Positions 1-5,879 of a stretch of DNA of 10,197 bases are shown here, one piece after another. The stretch is from Candidatus Iainarchaeum sp. (GTDB lineage Archaea; B1Sed10-29; WALL01; JAGHAM01), in contig JAGHAM010000037.1 in assembly GCA_021161465.1 (NCBI GenBank), forward strand, positions 1 through 10,197. The letters are read 5' to 3'. Positions within the stretch are counted from its first letter, which is position 1. Every line of letters starts with the position of its first letter. Below the pieces are notes generated by a model, which saw only the letters and a list, made by a program, of their open reading frames with translations, ran no database searches and was not told the DNA's origin. The position numbers were made by a program, and so were the translations under genes.

Positions 1-352
1 CACCTTTAGGCTTTTCAGTCTTACCCTTGGTTTCAGTCTTTTTGCTGTTTTTTGTAGAGGTTTTCTTCTCAAGCTTCTTCTTCTTGCGCATCTCGCGTCT
101 CTCTTTCTTTGAGAATTTCTTGCCTTTCCTCACAACCTCTCTTACAACTTTAACCGGTTTCTTCTCAATTTTCTCGTGTGCTTCCTTGTATTTTTGAGTC
201 CATTTAACCTTGTGTGGTCTCCTGCCCAACCTAAAGTTTTTCTCGCATTTGCTTGAGCACAGTGGGATAATCTCACCAGTTTTTGTTACCACTATCTTCC
301 CCGTTCCTTTCGGGATTGGATTTCCACAGAAGAAACACTTCACTTTTTTCAC
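1..352 (-). CDS. rpl24e: Large-subunit ribosomal protein L24e (partial, C-terminus off the left edge)
   Basis: This is an archaeal/eukaryotic zinc-ribbon protein of the 50S ribosomal subunit. The N-terminus reads VKKVKCFFCGNPIPKGTGK, followed by a second Cys pair (LCSSKC) and the family signature NFRLGRRPHKVKWT, which completes the roughly 60-residue L24e fold. The four cysteines (CxxC...CxxxC) are the expected zinc ligands. The reading frame stays open from there to the window edge, adding about 55 residues very rich in Lys, Glu and Arg (for example KKFSKKERREMRKKKKLEKK), so the tail roughly doubles the usual length. The start is GTG at 352-350, overlapping the TGA of S28e (GTGA), so translation is probably coupled. 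No ATG lies in frame nearby. The core identification is firm. Whether the basic tail ends just outside the window or leads into a further domain cannot be seen. Confidence 0.93.
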   Translation of the reverse strand, partial: MKKVKCFFCGNPIPKGTGKIVVTKTGEIIPLCSSKCEKNFRLGRRPHKVKWTQKYKEAHEKIEKKPVKVVREVVRKGKKFSKKERREMRKKKKLEKKTSTKNSKKTETKGKTEKPKG

Positions 353-561
353 CTTGCTCTTATGGGCTTGGCCTCTGTTTTAGTATCAAGAAGTACCAAA
401 ACATCCCCCACCTTTATAGGGCCTTTGACGTTCCTTCTCATAACTCTACCCTTGTCAGAGCCTTCAAGAACTTTAGCCATGACTTGGTATATCTCACCGT
501 AAACACCGGTTTTACCAAGTATCTCTTTTACCTCTGCAGGTACTCCAGTATCGTCACCCAA
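349..561 (-). CDS. rps28e: Small-subunit ribosomal protein S28e
   Basis: This is a 70-residue OB-fold protein of the 30S subunit, found in archaea and eukaryotes. The typical sequence is complete: PAEVKEILGKTGVYGE near the N-terminus, then RVMRRNVKGPIKVGDVL, and the near-invariant acidic/basic ending in EAKPIRAR. Its length matches the family. The start is TTG (561-559). An in-frame TAG lies immediately upstream (564-562), and a strong ribosome binding site, GGAGTGA at 573-567, sits 5 bases before the TTG, so the unusual start is well supported. The binding site contains the TGA of L7Ae, and the gene's own TGA overlaps the GTG start of L24e. It is the middle gene of the conserved L7Ae-S28e-L24e operon. 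Confidence 0.96.
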   Translation of the reverse strand: MGDDTGVPAEVKEILGKTGVYGEIYQVMAKVLEGSDKGRVMRRNVKGPIKVGDVLVLLDTKTEAKPIRAR

Positions 562-566
562 CTATC

Positions 567-1031
567 TCACTCCTTTTTTTCTACTTCCTTTGGAGGTTCC
601 TTCTTTTTTCCTTCCTTCGGAGGCTTTTCAACAGGTGTTTCAGGTTCTTTCTTCTCTTCTACCTGTTTCTTTTCTCCCTCTGGAGTTCCTTTGTCTTGCT
701 TTTCCTCTACAATGTGGGACTTCTTCAGCTTTTCAATCGTGCTTTTAGCATCCCCCTCATCAGTTATTGCAAGTGCACTCACAGGAACGTTTATCCCAGT
801 TGCGCTTCCAAGTTCCTCTCTTGAGGGGACATAGACATATGGCACCTTCTTCTCATCGCATAAAGGTGGCAAGTGCATAGTTATAACCTCAGGACTTACA
901 TCCTTGGCTATCACTACAAGTTTAGCTTTTTCCCTCTCAATTGCTTTAGTCGTCTCGTTCACACCACGTCTTATTTTACCGGTGTTGGTTGCTATTTCTA
1001 CAACTTCATATATCTTTTCATCCTCAGGCAT
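567..1031 (-). CDS. rpl7ae: Ribosomal protein L7Ae with a charged C-terminal extension
   Basis: This protein binds kink-turn RNA in the 50S subunit. In archaea it also serves box C/D and H/ACA guide RNPs and RNase P. Visible family motifs are KIRRGVNETTKAIERE (RNA-binding loop and helix), AKLVVIAKDVSPE, LPPLCDEKKVPYVYV, and LGSATGINVPVSALAI. Counting from MPEDEKIYEVV gives 154 residues. The usual family length is about 120, and the last 45 or so residues are a low-complexity Glu/Lys/Pro tail. I chose ATG at 1031 because a near-perfect binding site, GAGGTGA (1043-1037), lies 5 bases upstream. An in-frame ATG at 1055 would add 8 residues but has no such site. It is first in the L7Ae-S28e-L24e operon, and its stop lies inside the binding site of S28e. 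Confidence 0.96.
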   Translation of the reverse strand: MPEDEKIYEVVEIATNTGKIRRGVNETTKAIEREKAKLVVIAKDVSPEVITMHLPPLCDEKKVPYVYVPSREELGSATGINVPVSALAITDEGDAKSTIEKLKKSHIVEEKQDKGTPEGEKKQVEEKKEPETPVEKPPKEGKKKEPPKEVEKKE

Positions 1032-1076
1032 ACGCTTCACCTCGCGTTGCTTCATCGGAGAAGCTAAAACGAGTGT

Positions 1077-1105
1077 TTATTTTTTAACCCATTATGTATT
1101 TAAAA
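1077..1105 (-). promoter_or_regulatory. Likely promoter of the L7Ae-S28e-L24e operon
   Basis: Two A/T-rich archaeal TATA-like boxes lie on the minus strand upstream of L7Ae: TTTTAAATA at 1105-1097 and TTAAAAAATAAA at about 1087-1076. With the usual 25-base spacing, transcription would begin near 1076 or near 1057. Either gives a short leader containing the GAGGTGA site. The first box overlaps the last codons of the upstream membrane-protein gene, and the second starts at its stop codon. Which box is used cannot be decided from sequence. Confidence 0.5.
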
Positions 1106-1587
1106 GTAATCCCGTATTTAGGGCAATGTGAGGTTAAGAGCTCATTTGACTTTTTAAAGCAGTTCATGAAATAAAGTGCAACGAGTTGTAGAATTATTGA
1201 GAACAATATCATGTACACACTATAATCGGTCAGGAAATCGACGAAAAAACCCGGGAATATGACGGATACTATACCAAGCCCAACGGTTGCCCCACATATG
1301 GGCGCGCCGACGCCGCATACCTGCAGTGCAGACAGCCCAAGAACAACAGCGATTATGCTTAGAGTGGAGCCTTCATAAGTCCTTGCCAACATTAGCCGCT
1401 CCTTCAGGTTCCTGATGATGCAGGTTATGGAAATAGCAAATACAAGCATGAACACTGCAGCTAGAACATAGTATATACCAGTGAAAACAGTCTTAGGTAT
1501 TAAAAAATAGCTTAGTATAAGGGATATGATAAAGACAATCTTGCAGTAATTGCTTCCTATCACTTTTAACATATACGCCTTTTTCAT
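1084..1587 (-). CDS. Unrecognised small polytopic membrane protein with Cys-x6-Cys motif
   Basis: I do not recognise this protein. From ATG 1587 it has 167 residues and about four hydrophobic segments: roughly residues 16-32, 38-58, 75-112 (long, possibly a hairpin) and 122-142. Short Lys/Arg-rich loops such as RNLKER (59-64) suggest a cytosolic face. The third segment contains VCGVGAPICGA, giving Cys91 and Cys98 amid Gly and Pro. Further cysteines lie at 15, 56, 143 and 155. Paired cysteines in or beside a helix can mean metal binding, redox chemistry or simply packing, and nothing here decides between them. The start is uncertain: the frame extends upstream to TTG at 1605, which has a weak AAGGT site 5 bases before it. 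The gene ends 52 bases before L7Ae and may share its transcript or end separately. Coding status rests on the clean helix pattern and open frame. Confidence 0.7.
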   Translation of the reverse strand: MKKAYMLKVIGSNYCKIVFIISLILSYFLIPKTVFTGIYYVLAAVFMLVFAISITCIIRNLKERLMLARTYEGSTLSIIAVVLGLSALQVCGVGAPICGATVGLGIVSVIFPGFFVDFLTDYSVYMILFSIILQLVALYFMNCFKKSNELLTSHCPKYGITFKYIMG

Positions 1588-1702
1588 AACCAGCAACCCA
1601 CACAATATTTACCTTATTTGTTCTCACCCTTGGCTTAAGGACTTATGGAGTAGTGAAAGCAAATGTGAGAAAAGCCACAGCCATAGCCAATAGCTGCAAA
1701 TA

Positions 1703-1712
1703 TTTTTAAATA
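1703..1712 (+). promoter_or_regulatory. TATA box of the plus-strand two-gene unit, in the 156-base divergent intergenic region
   Basis: TTTTTAAATA at 1703-1712 is a good archaeal TATA element. A start of transcription near 1733-1737 would fall in or just before the binding site GTGAGGGG (1731-1738) that precedes ATG 1744 by 5 bases, so the leader would be very short. The remaining 1588-1700 stretch separates two divergent genes. It holds no open frame I would call a gene. On its minus strand, A/T-rich stretches at about 1604-1622 could serve the membrane-protein gene, but no box there is convincing. Confidence 0.55.
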
Positions 1713-1743
1713 AGTTCGGTCCTAAATTTAGTGAGGGGTTCCC

Positions 1744-2097
1744 ATGGCTCTTAAGATACCAATATTCAGTTATATGAGGGGAGAAACTAGCGTTTCAGAC
1801 CTGAAGGCATTGAGTGAGATAGTTATGTCTAGGGCCAAGCTTAGCGACTATAATATAGCTATGATACGTGCTAAGAACTATACTGTGGTTGGAGGAAAAC
1901 CTTTCGCTTTCTATAACAATGAGGGTGCAGCCTTGGTATTAGAAAAAATGCTCAAAGGAGAACTACCTGAGGACAAAGTCCTGACAGATGTGGTGCTTGC
2001 ATTGCAATCTGTAGATGATGATGTTTATTTTGATAAGGGCGCTTTCCTGAGCCAGATAAAGAAGCATCTTAGAGGAAAACGTAGGCAACAGCCTTAA
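1744..2097 (+). CDS. Unrecognised 117-residue soluble protein
   Basis: I cannot assign a family. The product is mixed charged/hydrophobic with no signal peptide and no membrane segment. It begins MALKIPIFSYMRGETSVSDL, has a central KNYTVVGGKPFAFYNN section that looks like a beta hairpin, then a predicted helical region (EGAALVLEKMLKGELPED), and ends in a very basic tail, KKHLRGKRRQQP. The basic tail would suit nucleic acid or membrane-surface binding, but this is only a guess from composition. Coding status is well supported by the TATA box 30-40 bases upstream, the GAGGGG ribosome binding site 5 bases before ATG, and codon use like that of its neighbours. The stop is 19 bases before the next plus-strand gene, so the two are probably co-transcribed. 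Its strand is opposite to everything else in the window. Confidence 0.8.
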   Translation: MALKIPIFSYMRGETSVSDLKALSEIVMSRAKLSDYNIAMIRAKNYTVVGGKPFAFYNNEGAALVLEKMLKGELPEDKVLTDVVLALQSVDDDVYFDKGAFLSQIKKHLRGKRRQQP

Positions 2098-2116
2098 ATA
2101 TACAGGGTGATAAAAA

Positions 2117-2335
2117 ATGAGTATGGATTGGGAGGAAATTAGTCTTGCTGCGGTTGTGTCAGTATTCCTTATCGCAGGAGTATTTCTGACCATAGCAGGC
2201 ACAGCTGGTGTGACCTTTGCGGTGACGACTGGGCGTTCGGTTCAAGAGCTAAGCAACTCTGTCTTTTATGGGGTAGCGATATTAATAGGGCTTGCTTTTG
2301 TGTACTTTGGCATAAAGAAAGTTTCACCAAAGTAA
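2117..2335 (+). CDS. Unrecognised 72-residue membrane protein, two helices
   Basis: This is a small integral membrane protein of unknown function. A short acidic N-terminus (MSMDWEE) leads into a first hydrophobic helix (about residues 9-35, rich in Ala, Val and Gly), then a polar loop (TTGRSVQELSNS), then a second helix (about 48-66), and a Lys-containing end (KKVSPK). By the positive-inside rule the C-terminus is probably cytosolic, and so is the N-terminus in a hairpin. A strong ribosome binding site, AGGGTGA at 2104-2110, lies 6 bases before the ATG. It sits 19 bases downstream of the 117-residue protein, probably in one operon, and its stop lies only 13 bases from the convergent glutamyl-tRNA synthetase stop. 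No T-rich terminator is visible in that 13-base gap. Confidence 0.78.
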   Translation: MSMDWEEISLAAVVSVFLIAGVFLTIAGTAGVTFAVTTGRSVQELSNSVFYGVAILIGLAFVYFGIKKVSPK

Positions 2336-2348
2336 GTGTGCAAACTGT

Positions 2349-4010
2349 TCAGTCGTGTGCGTAGTAGGCAGCATATGGCTTCTTCGAGTCTATTCTAACA
2401 AATCCAAAACGCTCTAGCTGGATAACATCGCCAACTTTGGTTTCATCCAGATATCTCTCTGCTTTGCCTGTGGTTTTACTGAAATCTGGCATGATGACTT
2501 TCAAATCAAGGCTGTTAGATGCATCTACCCACTGTATTTTAGGGCATTTTATTAGGTCCTTACCTGCGTATTCATATGTGTGGCTATCAACTTTCCTTAT
2601 ATTGAAAGCATCTTTAAGCCTGAAGAAATCTGATAAATCTCTCTTAGGCACGAAGAATTCACTGGTGCCATTAAATTCGTATCTCTTAACTCCTCTCTTT
2701 GGTTTACTGGGGTGCCTCTTGACAGCAACCCTGGTTGGCGGTATGTTTTTCACGGTTATCCTCACTGGTTCTGGTGTGAAGAAATAACGATTCCCTTCTT
2801 CTACAAGCCTCCTGTTGAAGGCTTCAAGGTTTTTCATGGATGCACGAATGTCTTTTTCAGTCAAGCCAAAGTCAAGCCAAAACTCCCTGATAGCTTTTGG
2901 CTGGAAGCCCCTGCGCCGTAGTGCTCTTATCGTTGGCAATCGTGGATCATCCCATCCTGTGTATTTACCCTCCTTTATCTCATCACTCATCTTGCTAGTT
3001 GAAATTCTACCAAATCCCTGCATTGCAACACGACCCCAGTAATAAGTGATTGGGTACTCCCATCCAAGGTAGTCATATATGTACTTCTGCCTTCTCGTTG
3101 AGTCCGCTAAGTCTTTGCCCCTGATGATGTGGGTGACCCCCTGGAAGTGGTCTTCAAGCGCGCCTTCAAAGTCAAGCATTGGCCAGACTCTGTATTTGTT
3201 TCCTACATGTGGATGTGTTGCTTCAAGGATTCTAAATGCTACCCAGTCTCGTATGGCAGGATCCTTATGAGCCATATCTGTCTTAACTCGTAGTACTGCT
3301 TCTCCCTCCTTATACGTGCCATCGAGCATTTTCTTCCAGTCTTTCAGGTTTTCCTCTGGAGTTTTATCCCTGTGTGGGCATGGCATTTTTCTATCCTTCA
3401 GCTTTTTGAATTCCTCAGAAGAACAAAAGCAAACATAACAGTGGCCCTCTCTAATGAGCTTCTCTGCATATTCATAATACTGTGGCAAGTGTTCAGAAAC
3501 TATCACAACCTTGTCAGGCTTGCAGCCAAGCCACTCAGCATCCTCAACGTACCACTTATATGCTTCCTTAACCGGGGATTTAGTTGCTGGGTCTGTGTCA
3601 TCAAACCTCATGATGAACGTGCCATCATACTTCTTAGCGTACTCTGCGTTTATGACGATACCTCTTGTGCTTCCCATTGTAGCAGGACCATTGGGATTTG
3701 GCGCTATTCTTAGCACAACTTTGCCTTTCTCAGCCCCCTTAAGTGGCTTGAGCTTCCCCTCTAATTTCTTTTCCTTCTTCACGAATGCATCTGGCCAGAT
3801 TCTTCTTATCTTATTGACTTTCTGGTTCTCGCTCCATGAATCAACCAGCGTAATCGTTTTTTTAACTTCCGTCATAACTTCCCTGGCTCTGGGGCGAAGT
3901 TCTGGATTTTCTCCTAAGATTTTACCCAGTACAACTCCTGGGTTTGCCTTACCGTACTGTATGGCGTTTTTCAATACATGTTTTAGAACAAGTTCATCCA
4001 ATTCAGGCAT
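2349..4010 (-). CDS. gltX: Glutamyl-tRNA synthetase, archaeal type
   Basis: This class I cytosolic enzyme charges tRNA-Glu. In archaea without GlnRS it also makes Glu-tRNA-Gln for the GatDE amidotransferase. The 553 residues match the archaeal length. In order: an N-terminal helical extension (1-95); the Rossmann catalytic start RIAPNPNGPATMGSTRG (101-117); RFDDTDP (135-141), which helps bind glutamate and ATP; a Cys/His-rich insert, probably zinc-binding (Cys191, 194, 196, 211, His213); WPMLDFEGALEDH (276-288); the KMSKS-equivalent ISTSK (336-340); and a C-terminal beta-barrel anticodon domain of GlnRS type, ending in the LERFGFVRID region. The HIGH position reads TMGS, with both histidines replaced. 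The ATG start at 4010 has no ribosome binding site but lies about 25 bases from a TATA-like box, suggesting a leaderless message. The stop of the IPP isomerase gene lies 23 bases upstream. Confidence 0.96.
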   Translation of the reverse strand: MPELDELVLKHVLKNAIQYGKANPGVVLGKILGENPELRPRAREVMTEVKKTITLVDSWSENQKVNKIRRIWPDAFVKKEKKLEGKLKPLKGAEKGKVVLRIAPNPNGPATMGSTRGIVINAEYAKKYDGTFIMRFDDTDPATKSPVKEAYKWYVEDAEWLGCKPDKVVIVSEHLPQYYEYAEKLIREGHCYVCFCSSEEFKKLKDRKMPCPHRDKTPEENLKDWKKMLDGTYKEGEAVLRVKTDMAHKDPAIRDWVAFRILEATHPHVGNKYRVWPMLDFEGALEDHFQGVTHIIRGKDLADSTRRQKYIYDYLGWEYPITYYWGRVAMQGFGRISTSKMSDEIKEGKYTGWDDPRLPTIRALRRRGFQPKAIREFWLDFGLTEKDIRASMKNLEAFNRRLVEEGNRYFFTPEPVRITVKNIPPTRVAVKRHPSKPKRGVKRYEFNGTSEFFVPKRDLSDFFRLKDAFNIRKVDSHTYEYAGKDLIKCPKIQWVDASNSLDLKVIMPDFSKTTGKAERYLDETKVGDVIQLERFGFVRIDSKKPYAAYYAHD

Positions 4011-4030
4011 GTTATTGTTTAGTAAATCCT

Positions 4031-4039
4031 ATTTTATAT
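4031..4039 (-). promoter_or_regulatory. Possible internal promoter (TATA box) giving a leaderless gltX transcript
   Basis: ATATAAAAT (minus strand, 4039-4031) overlaps the last codons and stop of the isomerase gene. Its centre is about 25 bases before the gltX ATG (4010), the spacing expected if transcription begins at or next to the start codon. The gltX start has no Shine-Dalgarno-like sequence, in contrast to several upstream genes in the run. This points to gltX being expressed independently of, or in addition to, the mevalonate operon. Confidence 0.5.
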
Positions 4040-5065
4040 GTGTTTCCGCTGCTTGACTCCCCGCTCATTGCACCATTCAAGGAGAGGCCCGCTTACTACA
4101 ATGTCTGTTCTTTTTAGTTCTGCAATGTTTGAAGAGTTGGTCAAAACCATAACATCCTTTAGTTCTTTTATCCATTCTTCCAGGTTTTCTTTTACACGGA
4201 CCTTGCCACCTTCATAATACCATCTAAGCACAGGTAATGCCACCCCTGCAGCATCTGCGCCAAGTGCGATTGCTTTTGCAACGTCAAGACCTGAGCGGAT
4301 TCCACCAGTAGCTATGATAGGCAACCCTACCTGGCATTCAATTATGGAGGCAGCTGTCGGTATGCCCCAGTCTATAGGCGTGTGGCTTGCCCCATTCCTT
4401 AGCTTCTCAACTTTTACCCAACTGGTGCCACCGTATCCTCCTACATCTATGGCTTTGACACCGGCTGATTTCAATAGCAATGCGTTCTCCTTGCTAAGCC
4501 CGTTTCCAGTTTCCTTTGCTACAACTGGCAGCGCCTTTGCTGCTTCCTTTATATTCTTAAGACAGCCTGAAAAATCAACATCACCCTCTGGCTGGGCTAG
4601 CTCCTGTGCAGGGTTCAAATGAATACACATGGCGTCTGCTTTTATCTTTTTCATTGTATCCTCAACTTGATTTGTGGTGTAGTTATTGACAGCACCGATG
4701 TTTCCTAGTATGAGAGTGCTTGGAGCTTCATCCCGTACATAATAGGTCTTCCACAGTTCTGGAGTTTCAATCATGGCTCTCTGGCTGCCAACACCAAAAC
4801 CTATGCCTAGCTCCTCTGCAACGCTGGCCAGCTCTTTGTTAATCTTACCGGCTTCATCCACACCACCCGTCATGGCGCTTATCACGAGAGGTGCCCTCAG
4901 TTCCTTCCCGAGAAGCTTGGTTTTGGTGTCTACTTCGTTGAGGTTGACTGATGTTAGGGAATTGTGGACAAACCGTACGTGCTCCAGCCACGTGCTCCCT
5001 TCCTCAACATCCTGCTTCGCGCATATGTCAAGATGTTCCAGCTTTCTTTTCTTTACCAAACTCAT
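4034..5065 (-). CDS. fni: Type 2 isopentenyl-diphosphate isomerase (FMN-dependent)
   Basis: This enzyme interconverts IPP and DMAPP using reduced FMN and Mg2+, supplying both building blocks for archaeal lipids. It is a TIM-barrel protein of 343 residues, the normal length. Visible motifs (numbered from ATG 5065): RKLEHLDIC near the N-terminus, SAMTGG (63-68) and GVGSQRA (91-97) for FMN/substrate, GNIGA, HLNPAQE (149-155) with the Gln-Glu pair used for substrate and Mg2+ binding, KETGNG (184-189), GGYGGTSW (209-216), GIPTAASI, and the FMN-phosphate loop ATGGIRSG (252-259). A second ATG lies at 5074. I prefer 5065 because the AAGGA at 5079-5075 abuts the first ATG but sits 9 bases from the second, and family members usually begin close to the Arg-Lys motif. 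With the upstream start, the gene overlaps the kinase gene by 8 bases. Confidence 0.96.
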   Translation of the reverse strand: MSLVKKRKLEHLDICAKQDVEEGSTWLEHVRFVHNSLTSVNLNEVDTKTKLLGKELRAPLVISAMTGGVDEAGKINKELASVAEELGIGFGVGSQRAMIETPELWKTYYVRDEAPSTLILGNIGAVNNYTTNQVEDTMKKIKADAMCIHLNPAQELAQPEGDVDFSGCLKNIKEAAKALPVVAKETGNGLSKENALLLKSAGVKAIDVGGYGGTSWVKVEKLRNGASHTPIDWGIPTAASIIECQVGLPIIATGGIRSGLDVAKAIALGADAAGVALPVLRWYYEGGKVRVKENLEEWIKELKDVMVLTNSSNIAELKRTDIVVSGPLLEWCNERGVKQRKHI

Positions 5066-5066
5066 A

Positions 5067-5879
5067 TCAATCATTCCTTATTATTGTGCCTAATCCCTCT
5101 TCTCCCGACAGGGCGCGCTTAAGATAGTTAGGCTTCAGCGCGTTTATTATCTCAACTGTAATACCTTCTTTGGCAAGCTCTATCATTGAGTTTACCTTTT
5201 GGACCATACCACCAGTTACATCTATCCCTGAGGATTCAGCAAGGTAATCTTCAACTTTGCTCACGTTCCTGGGGGTTATTACAGGTACTACCTTACTGCT
5301 GGGATCTTCAGGATTCCCATCCATAACGCCATCAACCCTTCCACAGATGATGACACGTTTTACCTTATAACCCTCCATTCCACTGTTTGCTATATACCTT
5401 AGGACTTCCTCTGTGGACAGTATGCAGCAGCCTTTTTTTGTGTCTATGGCTACATCACCATAAGGCACGGGCAGCATGCCGTAATCAAGGAACGTCTTGA
5501 GTGGCTTCAGGTACATATCCTTTATGCGACCGTTTTCAGCTATTGCGCATGCAGACAGCTGAATGCTTATTGCGTTCTCTCCGGAGTTTATGAGTTCCTG
5601 GACTATACTCCTGTTCAGCCTTGATGCAGCATCCTGAACTCTTGCTATCCCCTCATAGCTATCTGAGTTTATAATCCCCTCATTTGTATGGAACCTTGCA
5701 GCAGGGACATGCGGATATGAACCGCCACCATGACCTATGATTAGTTTAAGATTGAACTTCTGCCTGGCTTCGTGAATCTCTCTTGCAAGCCTTTCTACAA
5801 CATCCTGTCTCTCTGTGAAAGGTTTGTTCTTCTCTGTTATCACAGAGCCACCAAGCTTGACTAATGTGAGCTCTTCCAA
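5067..5879 (-). CDS. ipk: Isopentenyl phosphate kinase
   Basis: This kinase phosphorylates isopentenyl phosphate to IPP with ATP, the last phosphorylation of the archaeal mevalonate pathway. Members of the family also accept dimethylallyl phosphate. It is an amino-acid-kinase fold protein of 270 residues. Motifs: VKLGGSVIT (7-15, ATP-binding Lys and Gly loop), GHGGGSYPHVPA (49-60) with the key His57 that contacts the substrate phosphate, PYGDVAID (139-146), CGRVDGVMDGNP (179-190), and the nucleotide loop DVTGGMVQK (220-228). The loop before His57 reads SYPH where I expect SFGH. The start is TTG (5879-5877). No other usable start lies before the glycine-rich loop, and GGAG lies 10 bases upstream. 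It overlaps the end of the dehydratase small subunit by 19 bases, implying coupling. Confidence 0.95.
   Translation of the reverse strand: MEELTLVKLGGSVITEKNKPFTERQDVVERLAREIHEARQKFNLKLIIGHGGGSYPHVPAARFHTNEGIINSDSYEGIARVQDAASRLNRSIVQELINSGENAISIQLSACAIAENGRIKDMYLKPLKTFLDYGMLPVPYGDVAIDTKKGCCILSTEEVLRYIANSGMEGYKVKRVIICGRVDGVMDGNPEDPSSKVVPVITPRNVSKVEDYLAESSGIDVTGGMVQKVNSMIELAKEGITVEIINALKPNYLKRALSGEEGLGTIIRND

Noticed and set aside
283-834. Plus-strand open frame of 183 codons opposite the ribosomal protein genes
   Set aside because: It is antisense to L24e, S28e and L7Ae, is very rich in Ser and Phe (the complement of Lys/Glu codons), and has no family resemblance.
1032-1055. Upstream ATG extending L7Ae by 8 residues
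   Set aside because: The stretch contains the GAGGTGA ribosome binding site of the start at 1031, and the extension does not resemble the family N-terminus.
1660-1695. Repeated agcca/agcc units in the divergent intergenic region
   Set aside because: They are too short and irregular to call an operator or repeat array.
2862-2883. Short direct repeat (gtcaagccaaa twice)
   Set aside because: It lies within gltX and encodes the successive residues WLDFGLTE. The repeat follows from codon choice for similar residues, not from a mobile or regulatory element.
3511-4056. Plus-strand open frame of 181 codons opposite the start of gltX
   Set aside because: It is a shadow of a certain gene, has low-complexity Ser/Leu composition and no ribosome binding site.
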